Assembly: GCA_031287575.1 (NCBI GenBank)
Contig: JAITSV010000020.1
Span: forward strand, 1-64,000
Length of the DNA stretch: 64,000 nt
Direction of reading: 5' to 3'
Source of the DNA: Desulfovibrio sp.
GTDB lineage: Bacteria > Desulfobacterota > Desulfovibrionia > Desulfovibrionales > Desulfovibrionaceae
Position 1 is the first letter of the stretch. The number at the start of each line of letters is the position of its first letter. Both the position numbers and the translations under genes were made by a program. Below the pieces are notes generated by a model. The model was not told the DNA's origin. It saw only the letters and a list, made by a program, of their open reading frames with translations, and made no database searches. Of the stretch, positions 50,779 through 60,500 are shown in pieces.

Positions 50779-51954
50779 ATGCCCGATACCTATCCGATGC
50801 CTTCCCTCCAGACGCCCCGGCAGGCAGCGGCTGTCCGCCGGGCAAGCCAGGCCCCCGGAGCTTCTGACCGATGCGCGGCGGATGTCGAACGGCTGCTGCT
50901 GGACATGGCGGCGGACAGCTTCGGCCGTGAGCCACGGACGATGGACCCGAAGCGGCCCGTTACGGAACAGGCCCCGGACCTTCTCGGGCTCGATGCCTTT
51001 TCGAAAAGAGTTCGCGAGGTGTTCGGCGGGGGGCATGACGTGGAGCGGGCCCTGCGCTGCGCGACGCTCGGGCGGATGGCCGAAATCCTGGCGCCCCCTG
51101 TTCTGGTTGTCCCGGTTGTTCCGGCTGGCGATGCCCCGGATGCCGGTCCGGCGGCTGTCGAGGGCCGCGAGGACCGCGAGGAACAGGATGCGTGGACCGT
51201 CCTGCGCCGGGCGGAATCCGGCGCCGCGGGAGCGGTGGATGTGTTGTGCCTGCCTTATGCCGGGGGGCGTCCCGCCATGTTCCGCCGGGTGGCGGAACGG
51301 CTTGACGCCTCCTTTTGCGTGGCATCGGCCATGTACGGACGGGCAGACGCGGACGGGCCGTTGCGCCCGTTGCGTGGAATAGGCGACATCGCCGCCGCCC
51401 TGCTGGTGTCATTGCCGCCCGGCGGTCCCACCGTGCTCGTGGGGCACTGCTATGGCGCCTATGTCGCCCACGCGTTGGCGCGGGCCATGGCGGACCAGGG
51501 ACGACCACCTTTGTGCGTCGTTGTCGCGGGCGCCACGCCGCCCGACGCGCAGGAACTGGTCTACGGCAGCAGCCAATGGGCGCGCGACCCCGACGGCGAA
51601 GCCACGCTGCGCTACCTGGAACGCATCTACGCGCCCCTGCTGTGCGAACTCACCCCACGGGAGCAGGCCCGGTACTGGATCGAATACCGTCTTTCGGTCA
51701 GGCGTATGGAACACTACGCGTTCGGCCATGTCCCGCTTGGCTGCCCGTGCCTGGTGGTAACCGGGGAAAGCGAGGAATACCCGTTCGTGGCGGAGTTCGC
51801 CGCGTCATGGAAAGGATGTTTCCCCGATTGCCGTTTCGCCGCCGCGCCCGGTGGGCACATGCTGGTGCAGACGCATCCCGGCGAGTTCGCGGACGTGGTC
51901 TCGGCGTTCGTCCGCCCGTATGCCGACGCCGTATCGGCGGGGAGGCGGGCATGA
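50779..51954 (+). CDS. carrier-like domain fused to a cysteine-type thioesterase
   Basis: A 391-residue protein. Residues about 33-108 resemble a carrier protein (DLLGLDAFSKRVREVF), but the phosphopantetheine Ser is Ala. A variable linker follows. The thioesterase domain (about 155-385) reads VLCLPYAGGRPAMFRRVAER, then nucleophile elbow VGHCYGAYVA with Cys instead of Ser, and AAPGGHMLVQ with the catalytic His. Type II thioesterases clear stalled carriers (for example YbtT). The dead carrier could serve as a docking module. It overlaps the next gene (ATGA). Confidence 0.8.
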   Translation: MPDTYPMPSLQTPRQAAAVRRASQAPGASDRCAADVERLLLDMAADSFGREPRTMDPKRPVTEQAPDLLGLDAFSKRVREVFGGGHDVERALRCATLGRMAEILAPPVLVVPVVPAGDAPDAGPAAVEGREDREEQDAWTVLRRAESGAAGAVDVLCLPYAGGRPAMFRRVAERLDASFCVASAMYGRADADGPLRPLRGIGDIAAALLVSLPPGGPTVLVGHCYGAYVAHALARAMADQGRPPLCVVVAGATPPDAQELVYGSSQWARDPDGEATLRYLERIYAPLLCELTPREQARYWIEYRLSVRRMEHYAFGHVPLGCPCLVVTGESEEYPFVAEFAASWKGCFPDCRFAAAPGGHMLVQTHPGEFADVVSAFVRPYADAVSAGRRA

Positions 51955-53150
51955 CGCCGCGCATCCTCGTGCTGGGCGGTTGCGGCGGCACGGGCGGGCG
52001 CATCGTGGCCGACTTGCTGCGCCTCATGCCCCGGGCCACGGTGGATGCGGGCGGGCGCCGTCCACCGCGCCATGGTGGCCCGTACGCCCCGGCGGGGGGC
52101 GGGCGGTGGGTGGCGGCATCCGTTTCCGCGACGGCCGGGTCAGCCAGATCAGCCGGATCAGCCGAATCAGCCGGATCAGCCGGAGCAGGCGAAGCAGGCG
52201 AAGCTGGCGCGGACGACGACGGGCTCGTGGCGCTGCTTTCCGCCTACGACTTCGTGGTGCTGGCGCTTGGCCCCTTCGCCATGTTGCGCACGGCCGCGCA
52301 TGCCGCGTGCATCCGGGCCGGGGTGGACTGCCTGGACATCAACGACGACCCGGCAGTGGCGCGCGAGATCATGGAACTGCACGAAGCGGCAGGCGCCGAA
52401 GGCGTGCGCGTGCTCACGGGCATGGGAGTCAATCCCGGCCTGAGCACGGCGCTGCTGTACTTGCTCGCCGGGCAACATGGCCGCTTCGCCGAGGCCCACG
52501 TCCGCCTGTTCGCGGGGGGCAACGAAGGTGCGGGACGCGCATCCACCTGGACCATGCTGCACGGACTGTCGCCCAGGGTCTGCGAGTTGCGCGGCGGCTT
52601 CGAGGCGTGGGTTCCCGCCGACGACGCCGGTCCCATGCGGGACGACGTGTTTCCCGGCGTGGGCGATTGCGTGCCCGCCATCCACTGCTTTTCCGCCGAG
52701 GCCGCGCTGCTGGAGCTTTCCGCCGCGCGGGGGCTGCCCCTGCCCGCCGATTCCGTGACCTACCGGATGCATTTCCAGGGCATGCCCCGGCGCATGGCCG
52801 GGGTGCTCCGGCGGTTTTCCGCGTGGGATCACCCAAGGGCGGCGGCGCTGACCGGATTGTTCCATGCCATGCACCGCATGGGCAGCACCGCCGTGCGCAA
52901 TCTTGCCCGCTCGACCCTGGCCGTGCGGTGCCGTGGCGGGCAGGGGGCGTACACGGCCTTCGCCACGGGAGAGACCACCTTCGGGCTGACGGCCGCCTAC
53001 GCGGCGGCCACGGCGTACCGGCACCTGCGCGCCCCGGATGCGCTCCCTCCGGGCGTGCACGCCACCACCCCGGCGCTGCCGTGGCTGCGCGACGCCCTGG
53101 ACGACGTGGCCGCGCTGCATGTGCGCGTCGCAACCATCGAGGGGGCATGA
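51951..53150 (+). CDS. saccharopine-dehydrogenase-like NAD(P)-dependent protein 1
   Basis: A 399-residue protein starting RILVLGGCGGTGGRIVADLL, a nucleotide-binding Rossmann loop. VLALGPFAMLRTAAHAACIR and GVDCLDINDDPAV match the saccharopine dehydrogenase NADP-binding domain (PF03435), followed by the MGVNPGLSTALL region. Residues about 60-84 are a low-complexity Ser/Ala/Gly/Glu run encoded by 9-bp repeats (52141-52203). Such enzymes reduce or oxidise imines formed between an amino acid and a keto acid, so an opine-like condensation is conceivable. It is translated together with its neighbour. Confidence 0.75.
   Translation: MTPRILVLGGCGGTGGRIVADLLRLMPRATVDAGGRRPPRHGGPYAPAGGGRWVAASVSATAGSARSAGSAESAGSAGAGEAGEAGADDDGLVALLSAYDFVVLALGPFAMLRTAAHAACIRAGVDCLDINDDPAVAREIMELHEAAGAEGVRVLTGMGVNPGLSTALLYLLAGQHGRFAEAHVRLFAGGNEGAGRASTWTMLHGLSPRVCELRGGFEAWVPADDAGPMRDDVFPGVGDCVPAIHCFSAEAALLELSAARGLPLPADSVTYRMHFQGMPRRMAGVLRRFSAWDHPRAAALTGLFHAMHRMGSTAVRNLARSTLAVRCRGGQGAYTAFATGETTFGLTAAYAAATAYRHLRAPDALPPGVHATTPALPWLRDALDDVAALHVRVATIEGA
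52141..52203 (+). repeat. in-frame 9-bp tandem repeat (about seven units)
   Basis: Seven consecutive 9-mers, CAGCCAGAT, CAGCCGGAT, CAGCCGAAT, CAGCCGGAT, CAGCCGGAG, CAGGCGAAG and CAGGCGAAG, lie inside the first saccharopine-dehydrogenase-like gene and encode (S-A-G)-type tripeptides. The length keeps the reading frame. Repeat number may vary between strains. Confidence 0.85.
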
Positions 53151-54239
53151 ATGGACACGGGCACCGGAAGAATCGCCGTCCTGGGCGGCAGCGGGGACAT
53201 CGGACGGGTGGTTTGCGCCGAGTTGGCCCGGCTGGGGCCTTACCGGCTGGTGGTTGCCGGGCGCAACCGGGGCACGGCGGAAGCGCTGGCCGCAACCCTG
53301 CCGGGGGGCGCGGAGGCGCGCCAATTCGACGTGGCCACGGAAAGCGGCGACGCCTTCCGCGACTGCTCGCTGATCGTCAACTGCACCGGCCCGTCGTGGC
53401 GCACGGGACCGCTTGCCGCCGCCATGGCCCTGCATGCCGGTGCGCACCTGGTGGACGTGGGCGGATATTCCCTGCTCATGGGCGAGCTTGCCGGGCGCGG
53501 CGGCGAACTGGAGGCGGCAGGGCGCAGCTTCGTGCTTTCCGCGGGCTGGATGCCCGGTCTTTCCGAGGTGTTCGTGCGGCATGCCCTGCAACGCGCGGAG
53601 GACGCGCACGGCCCCGCCGCATCGGTGGTGCTGTATTGCGGCGCGCGGGACACCTGGTCGCTGACGTCCGCCGAGGACATGGTCTGGCACGTCTTTTCCG
53701 AGCTGCGGTTCGGGTGGTTCGAGCGCGGCGCTTGGCGTGGCCGCCCCGTGTGGGCGGCTGGCGGCATGGTGACGCTGCCGGTCCTGCCCGACGCGCGCCA
53801 GCAGGTGACCTGGATGTACAACGCGTCCTCGCGCCCGCTGGCCGAGGAGCGCCGCGACCTTACCCTGCGCGTCGGCCTGGTGCTGGTGGGGCCGCGCTGC
53901 CGGTTGGCGCTCGCGTTCACCAAATTGTTCCTGTCCCGGCGGCGCAAGGCGGCAGCCGCCCTGCTACACGGCGCCATACGCCGCGACGCGGAACGCCGTG
54001 GCCCCATGGGCCTTCTGCATGCCGCAGTGCGTTCGCGCTCGGGCCGGACCTTCCGGCTGACGCTGGCGGAAACCCGAAACCACTGGATAACCGGGCTTTC
54101 GGCGGCCCACGCGGCCCACGCCGTCATGCGGGGGCAGGCCCGGCCCGGCGTGCACTACCTTGGCGAGGCCGTGCCCGCCCAGGCATTCATGGAATCACTG
54201 GCCGCATGCGGCGTGGCATGCACGGAGGACGCGGCGTGA
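53151..54239 (+). CDS. saccharopine-dehydrogenase-like NAD(P)-dependent protein 2
   Basis: A 362-residue protein immediately after the first copy. It starts with a Rossmann loop (RIAVLGGSGDIGRVVCAELA), then VVAGRNRGTAEALAA, DCSLIVNCTGPSWRTGPLAA and GAHLVDVGGYSLLM, typical of PF03435. It is clearly diverged from copy 1 and lacks the repeat insert. Two adjacent members suggest a heterodimer or two successive reductions. The stop overlaps the next gene (GTGA). Confidence 0.75.
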   Translation: MDTGTGRIAVLGGSGDIGRVVCAELARLGPYRLVVAGRNRGTAEALAATLPGGAEARQFDVATESGDAFRDCSLIVNCTGPSWRTGPLAAAMALHAGAHLVDVGGYSLLMGELAGRGGELEAAGRSFVLSAGWMPGLSEVFVRHALQRAEDAHGPAASVVLYCGARDTWSLTSAEDMVWHVFSELRFGWFERGAWRGRPVWAAGGMVTLPVLPDARQQVTWMYNASSRPLAEERRDLTLRVGLVLVGPRCRLALAFTKLFLSRRRKAAAALLHGAIRRDAERRGPMGLLHAAVRSRSGRTFRLTLAETRNHWITGLSAAHAAHAVMRGQARPGVHYLGEAVPAQAFMESLAACGVACTEDAA

Positions 54240-55231
54240 CGGCGGGTGCTCTTTTCCCACGGCAAGCGCTGGCCGCGTTGACTCCGGTGGAACGCACCGC
54301 ATGGCACGATGCGTCCGCCAGGGCGCTGGCCGGACGCTGGCGCGGCGATTTCCGCGACCCTCCGGCCGAGCACCTGCTGGAGGCCCTGGGCGGCGCGGAC
54401 CACCTGCCCGCGCTGCACCCTGCCGTGGCCCCGTGCGTGGTGGCGCGGGCGCGTATCCTGGACGCAATGCTGCTCGACGCCCTGCGCGGGGCGGAACACG
54501 CCGAGGTGTGGCACCTCGGGGCGGGGTTCGACGCGCGTTGGCACCGCCTTGGGCCGCATCATCCGGATATGCCGGCGAAGGTGGCGTGGCACGAGGTGGA
54601 CACCCCGCGCGTCCTTGCCCTGAAAGAGGAACTGCTGCGCGATTCGCCCTTCGCCGGGGCGTACGCGTCCGTGGTGCGCCACGGGGTGCCCGATATGCCC
54701 GATATGCCCAATATGAAAGTCATGGCTGAGATCGCCCGCATCATGCCGCAGGGCGAACCCGGGGTGCGGCGCATCGTGGTGCTGGAAGGGCTGCTCGACC
54801 TGCTGCCCGCCCACGTGAAGCACGGCCTGCTCGGGGCGCTGCGCCACGCCATGCCTGGGGGCGTGGTGCTGCTGGATGCCCTGGATGCGGCAGGCGCGGC
54901 CTTCGACAACCGGAGGCCGGAACGCTTCACCGGACATCCCGCCTTGCGGGTACACGGAATTTCCGATGATGCCGGGCTGTTCTTCCTGGATGCGGGCTGG
55001 GCCGTCACCCGTTCGCACGCCATCATGAAACGGGTGCCCGCCATGGTGTGCGCCCGTTTCGGGCTGCCTGCCGTCCTCGCGAGGGTGCCCTTGCCCGCCG
55101 CCATGACCGCCCACTACCGGTGCTACGCCTTGCGCCCGGCGCATGATCTGGCGCGCGGTTTGGCGCACGTTCCGGCTTTGGACATGCAGGGGGGAGAACG
55201 CCCGCCGTGCGGGGAAGGTTTCGTCCGATGA
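54236..55231 (+). CDS. LCM/PPM-family SAM-dependent O-methyltransferase 1
   Basis: A 331-residue protein from GTG 54236, coupled to the previous gene. The SAM-binding motif VWHLGAGFDARWHRLG is the LGaGxDtR signature of leucine carboxyl methyltransferase-like (PF04072) enzymes. VAWHEVDTPRVLALKEELL gives the acidic second motif, and IVVLEGLLDLLP the third. A DMPDMPNM stretch reflects another 9-bp repeat (54691-54717). It probably methylates a carboxylate or hydroxyl of the NRPS product. It overlaps the hydrolase start. Confidence 0.75.
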   Translation: MTAGALFPRQALAALTPVERTAWHDASARALAGRWRGDFRDPPAEHLLEALGGADHLPALHPAVAPCVVARARILDAMLLDALRGAEHAEVWHLGAGFDARWHRLGPHHPDMPAKVAWHEVDTPRVLALKEELLRDSPFAGAYASVVRHGVPDMPDMPNMKVMAEIARIMPQGEPGVRRIVVLEGLLDLLPAHVKHGLLGALRHAMPGGVVLLDALDAAGAAFDNRRPERFTGHPALRVHGISDDAGLFFLDAGWAVTRSHAIMKRVPAMVCARFGLPAVLARVPLPAAMTAHYRCYALRPAHDLARGLAHVPALDMQGGERPPCGEGFVR

Positions 55232-56106
55232 TGGTGCTCGCGGTGTTGCTTCCGGTGTTCCTGGTTTCCTGCGGAACCTATCTGCTGTTCCACTACGAGG
55301 CCTGCAATTCCACGCGGTCCGTGCCGCCGCCGCATGGTCCCGCCGATCTTGCGCGGGGCGTCGCCATGTCGTTCACCGGTCTTTTGCTGATCGCCGCCAC
55401 CGCGCCCCTGCATTTCCATCTGCGGCGGTTCGGGCGGCGCGGTGTTCCCTCCGGCCTTTCGCTGCTGCCGCCCGTGATCCTCATCCACGGGTCGGACCTG
55501 CATGCCGGAGTGTGGGTGCTACTGCGGCGGGCGCTGGTCCGGGGCGGCTTCACGCGGGTGTATTGCCATGCCTGGCGCCCGTCGGGCCGTCCGCTGGAGG
55601 AATACGGAAACGAGGTGGAAGCGGCGTTGCTGGCCGTGGACAGGGTGTTCCCCGGAGAACGCGCGCTGGTGGTGGGGCACAGCATGGGGGGCCTGATGGC
55701 CCGCATCTGGCTGCACGACCGGCGGCATCCGGAGTCGCGCGTGGCAGGCATGGTGACGCTGGGAAGCCCGCACCGGGGATCGAAGACCGCGCGGCTGTTC
55801 GGCAGGCGCAAGGACGGGCTGGACGAGAGCATGGCTTACGGGGCGGCGTTCTTCCGCGATTTCGAGGCTTCGGAAACCCCGGCGGCCACGCCGTGCGCCG
55901 CCCTGTATTCGCGCATGGACAATATCATCCATCCGGAAGACGCGCTGGTTCCGCCCCCATCCGCCGGGTGGAGGGTGCTGGAAACCCCGCCGGTGAGCCA
56001 CATGTGGCTGGTGCTGCACCCCGGCATCTGCAGGATGGTGCTGCGTGAACTGCATCTGGCGCTGGCCGGCGGGGCGGGAACGCCGGGCGCGGCCCCGGAC
56101 AGGTAG
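55228..56106 (+). CDS. membrane-anchored alpha/beta hydrolase (lipase-like)
   Basis: A 292-residue protein from ATG 55228, overlapping the methyltransferase stop. Two N-terminal hydrophobic segments (MVLAVLLPVFLVSCGTYLLF and FTGLLLIAATAPLHF) precede a PGAP1/lipase-like domain with PPVILIHGSDLHAG, nucleophile VVGHSMGGLMARIW and TLGSPHRGSKTA. The LVSC could be a lipobox. It may hydrolyse the ferric siderophore or an ester intermediate at the membrane, as esterases do in other uptake systems. This is inference from position. Confidence 0.75.
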   Translation: MMVLAVLLPVFLVSCGTYLLFHYEACNSTRSVPPPHGPADLARGVAMSFTGLLLIAATAPLHFHLRRFGRRGVPSGLSLLPPVILIHGSDLHAGVWVLLRRALVRGGFTRVYCHAWRPSGRPLEEYGNEVEAALLAVDRVFPGERALVVGHSMGGLMARIWLHDRRHPESRVAGMVTLGSPHRGSKTARLFGRRKDGLDESMAYGAAFFRDFEASETPAATPCAALYSRMDNIIHPEDALVPPPSAGWRVLETPPVSHMWLVLHPGICRMVLRELHLALAGGAGTPGAAPDR

Positions 56107-56156
56107 GTGCCCTTGGGGCGATGGTGTTCCGGAAGCGTAGCGGAGGGCACGGCATC

Positions 56157-57062
56157 ATGAGGAAGGACGGCATGCGGAAGAGCGGGATGGAAGGCGGGGC
56201 CTGCGATGCCTGGTATTCCGGGGACGGTACGCTTCCCGGCGGCGGGTGCGGCGGGATCGGCCTGAACGGCGTCAGCGAGACGCTGCTCATTCCCGTGTGG
56301 GCACGGGCGGTGGAAAGCCTGCGGGCCGACGGACTCGTCCAGGACCCTTACGCCCTGCGGATGGTGCATGCCATCGACTACGATTTCGACAAGTTCCGGA
56401 ACAGCTGGATATCGCAGACGGGCGTGGCCGTGCGCACGCGCATCCTTGACCGGGCCGTGGCGCGTTTTCTGGCCCGGCACCCCCAGGGTGTGGTGGTCCT
56501 GCTGGGATGCGGCCTGGATGCCCGGTCGCGGCGCATGGACAACAACGCGGCACTGTGGATCGAACTGGACCTGCCGGAGGTCATCGCCTGGAGGCGCGGC
56601 TTTTTCGACGAGGACGCGCGGCACCGGATGCTGGGCGTTTCCGCGCTCGACACGGCGTGGTTCGCCGAGGTGCCTCCGGATCGACCGGTACTGATCCTGG
56701 CCGAGGGGCTGTTCATGTATCTGCCGCCGGAGGAATTGCGCGGCCTGGTGCGCGGCATGGCCGAGGCGTTTCCCGGTGGAGAACTGGTCTTCGAGGCGCT
56801 GTCGCGTTCGTACGTGGGGCGCAGCGCGCGGCACGACGCGGTTTCCAAGTGCGATGCCGCGTTCACCTGGGGCATCGACAAGGGCGGGGACATTTGCGGG
56901 TGGTCGCCCCGGCTGGAATTCATGGGCGACCTCCACTACTTCGATTGCCCGCGAAACCGGTGGCGCTGGTTGTGGTGGATCAGATGGCTGCCGCTCATCC
57001 GGCGGATGGTCAAGATAAGTTCCTTCCGCTTTCGCGACGCCGCCCCCGGCGGGGCGGCGTGA
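56157..57062 (+). CDS. LCM/PPM-family SAM-dependent O-methyltransferase 2
   Basis: About 301 residues from ATG 56157 (GGAGG upstream; ATG 56121 or 56187 also possible). The family layout is complete: NGVSETLLIPVWARAVES, DYDFDKFRNSW, RTRILDRAVARFL, VVLLGCGLDARSRRMD (SAM site), WIELDLPEVIAWRR and VLILAEGLFMYLPPEELRGL. It is a paralogue of the methyltransferase two genes upstream but closer to the PPM/YktD type. It ends the biosynthetic part of the right arm, just before exbB. Confidence 0.8.
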   Translation: MRKDGMRKSGMEGGACDAWYSGDGTLPGGGCGGIGLNGVSETLLIPVWARAVESLRADGLVQDPYALRMVHAIDYDFDKFRNSWISQTGVAVRTRILDRAVARFLARHPQGVVVLLGCGLDARSRRMDNNAALWIELDLPEVIAWRRGFFDEDARHRMLGVSALDTAWFAEVPPDRPVLILAEGLFMYLPPEELRGLVRGMAEAFPGGELVFEALSRSYVGRSARHDAVSKCDAAFTWGIDKGGDICGWSPRLEFMGDLHYFDCPRNRWRWLWWIRWLPLIRRMVKISSFRFRDAAPGGAA

Positions 57063-57244
57063 CGTCCGGGAGGCCGGGACGCTGGGGACGCCGGGGACGC
57101 CGCCCGTGGCGCGCATGGCGCCGTGGCACGTGGACGGCGGCGCGAGGCTGGTGGAGACGCCGCGCACGCGGACGGGAAGAATGCATGGAACGGGCGTGCA
57201 GGGGTGGACATTCCCGCACGCCGACGACCGACAAGGAGACAGTC

Positions 57245-57943
<699 letters not shown>

Positions 57944-57944
57944 C

Positions 57945-58358
<414 letters not shown>

Positions 58359-58360
58359 CC

Positions 58361-59056
58361 ATGTCTGGACGGGACTGGTTGGTGTCACTGGCGCTGCACT
58401 GCGGCCTTGCTGGGTCTCTGGCGTACGGGGCGACCCTGGCCGAGGATACGCCCCGCCCCGTGGAACGCGTCTACGAGGTGAGTCTGGCCGAATTCGCGCC
58501 CGCTCCGCCCGAGATTCCGGCGGCGCCGCCACCTCCGGCGGAGCCCGCCCCGCCGCCCCCGCCGTCTTCCCCGCCCCCCAGGCGCGAAACGAAGACCATC
58601 GCGCCGAAAAAGAAGCAGGATGCCCCGCCGGTGCAGGCCGAAGCCCCCGCACCGCCGCCCCCCGAACCCGAAGTGGTGGCCAACCCCCGGTCGCAGGCCG
58701 TACCGCCGCCGGAAGCGGGCCACGCCGTGGCCCGATATGCCCCCCGTAACGTTTCGGGCTACCTTGCCTATGAGTCGGACAAGGTGGACGAACGGCCCGC
58801 CGTGGCCCGGCGGGTGATGCCCGACTACCCCCGGAGCGCGAAGCGGCAGGGCATTCAAGGCCAGGTCGTGGTGCGCATCGTGGTGGACAAGGACGGCAAC
58901 CCGCAGGCGTGCGCCGTCCACTCTGCCGCCCCCGAAGGCTATTTCGAGGAAGTTGCCCTGCAGGCTGCACGCCAGATGCGGTTCATTCCCGGCAAGGTCA
59001 AGGGAGCCCCCGTGAACACCCTGGTTAGCGTGCCGTTCGTGTTCAGGTTGCAATAA
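58361..59056 (+). CDS. tonB: TonB energy-transducing protein
   Basis: A 231-residue protein. A short N-terminal helix (VSLALHCGLAGSLAYGATLA) is followed by a Pro/Glu/Lys-rich periplasm-spanning region (about 45-115) and the TonB C-terminal domain: VMPDYPRSAKRQGIQGQVVV, IVVDKDGNPQACAV, AARQMRFIPGK. It closes the exbB-exbD-tonB operon and the metallophore locus. Its last codons are met from the other strand by the extended integrase frame. Confidence 0.92.
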   Translation: MSGRDWLVSLALHCGLAGSLAYGATLAEDTPRPVERVYEVSLAEFAPAPPEIPAAPPPPAEPAPPPPPSSPPPRRETKTIAPKKKQDAPPVQAEAPAPPPPEPEVVANPRSQAVPPPEAGHAVARYAPRNVSGYLAYESDKVDERPAVARRVMPDYPRSAKRQGIQGQVVVRIVVDKDGNPQACAVHSAAPEGYFEEVALQAARQMRFIPGKVKGAPVNTLVSVPFVFRLQ

Positions 59057-60182
59057 GCTGCGTGCATTCGTCCCATTTGACCTGCCGTTCGCAACGCCTG
59101 AGAGTGATCCGCCTTAGAGTTACCCTTCCCGCATCGCGTGGTGCCTGCAATACCAAGAACTGTGGCTTTACGACAGCCATGCCGGGTCGCACCCGTCGAC
59201 TTGAGGTGTGACTTGGGGGCTGACTTGGGGGGGGGCGGGGGCGCCCCGGCCAACGTGTTTCCGACGGTACGACCTTGTTCTTTGCGGGCGTGGCTGGCTC
59301 GGCGTTGATGGCCGCGGCAAAGCATTCGTCTATAACCGACGCTGCCCGTTTCATGGCTTCATCCGCGTGGTGCGCATACCGTTGGGTCATCTGCGGGCTG
59401 CCGTGGGTCAGAAGCTTCTGCAGGGTGAACAGGTCCACCTTGCCGCTGGAGGCCAACCACGAGGCATAGGTGTGGCGCGGGCCGTGCAGGGGGCGGAAGT
59501 CATCTGGGAGCCCGGCCTTCTTGCGGATGCGGTCCAGGAACCGGCGAACCTCCACACGCTTCCCGTCATCCTTTCCGGGGAAGAGGTAGGGGCTGCCCGT
59601 GGGCTGGATTGATTGCAGGATGGTCCGGGCGGTCTCGGTCATGGGGATTTGCGTGGTCTTGCCGCTTTTGGCGACGGCACCGCGCAGGTGGATGTGCCCG
59701 TTGCGGAAATCCAGGTCATCCCATTGCAGCCCCAACAAGGCTCCCCGGCGCATGCCGGTGGCAAGAGCCAGACGCACCATCGCGGCGAGGTTCTGGTCCT
59801 CGTCCTCGTCCAGTGCGTCGAACAAGGCCTTGGCCTGTTCGGGTGTCAGGCACTCGGTCTTGATGTTGTCCACCTTGGGCATGTCGAAGTGCAGGCGGGA
59901 GATGTCCGGCATGGAGCACAGGCCACGCTTTGCCCCGTAGCGAATGAGACGGCGCAGCAGTCCGAGCACATGCTTGACCGTCTGGGGAGCCTTGCCTTCG
60001 GCTTCCAGGTCACGCCGCAGGGCATCCACATGCGCCGTCCGGATGTCCTCCGGCGTCTTTTTCGCGAAGCGGGCGAGGATGGGGCGGACATTGCGAGCGT
60101 CCGGCTTTGCACTGGGGCGATCACCGTGCGCGGCCACGGTCATCCAGGCCATGGGCGCGGGCCGCAAGGCCGCGGATTCCAT
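59043..60182 (-). pseudogene. tyrosine recombinase (phage-type integrase), 5' truncated and 3' altered
   Basis: The SAM-like core-binding domain is present (EDIRTAHVDALRRDLEAEGK, TVKHVLGLLRRL), as is the catalytic domain with Arg in LATGMRRGALLGLQW, His-x-x-Arg in LHGPRHTYASWLASSGKV and the nucleophile Tyr in QMTQRYAHHADEAM. Upstream of ATG 60182 an in-frame TAG cuts off the usual N-terminal arm-binding domain. Downstream of AKNKVVP the frame runs through a C9 tract (59228-59236) into about 75 unfamiliar residues reaching tonB. It is probably a relic of the element that brought or flanks the island. Confidence 0.65.
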
Positions 60183-60474
60183 CCACGACTATTTGGTCTG
60201 CGGCTGGTAGACACGGGGGTCACCCGCGTTCCCCCTCCGTCGTCTTCAGGAAACCATCAGGAAGTCCTCCGGGCCACATCGCCCGCGCCCTTCGCGTCGT
60301 GCCATGCGGCGGTGGCGCGAAGGGCGGCCCGGACCACATGCCGCGTCAGGGGGCCGACGGGCCGTTCCGCCTTTTCCCACCGGTTCGGGGCCGGGCGGGA
60401 AGGGCGACAGGAATCGGTTTCCGGCCGGGCGCGGCGCAGCACCTCGCAGCGACCTCCAGGCGGGGTGCCCTGTG
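60183..60474. other. GC-rich debris between integrase and broken TlpA-like gene
   Basis: There is no intact gene. The leftward frames from the TlpA-like fragment run through here as low-complexity Arg/Pro/Gly sequence. No RNA gene, attachment site or promoter is evident. Confidence 0.4.
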
Positions 60475-60500
60475 ACGGGGAGGCCGAAGGGCCTCCCCGT
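60475..60500. terminator. 11-bp GC hairpin
   Basis: ACGGGGAGGCC (60475-60485) pairs exactly with GGCCTCCCCGT (60490-60500) around GAAG. It marks the probable original end of the leftward TlpA-like transcript. Neither side has a long T-run. Confidence 0.5.

Noticed and set aside
52141..52203. Short repeat array resembling a CRISPR
   Set aside because: Units are 9 bp with no spacers, and the array is in frame within a coding sequence. No CRISPR array or cas gene was seen anywhere in the window.
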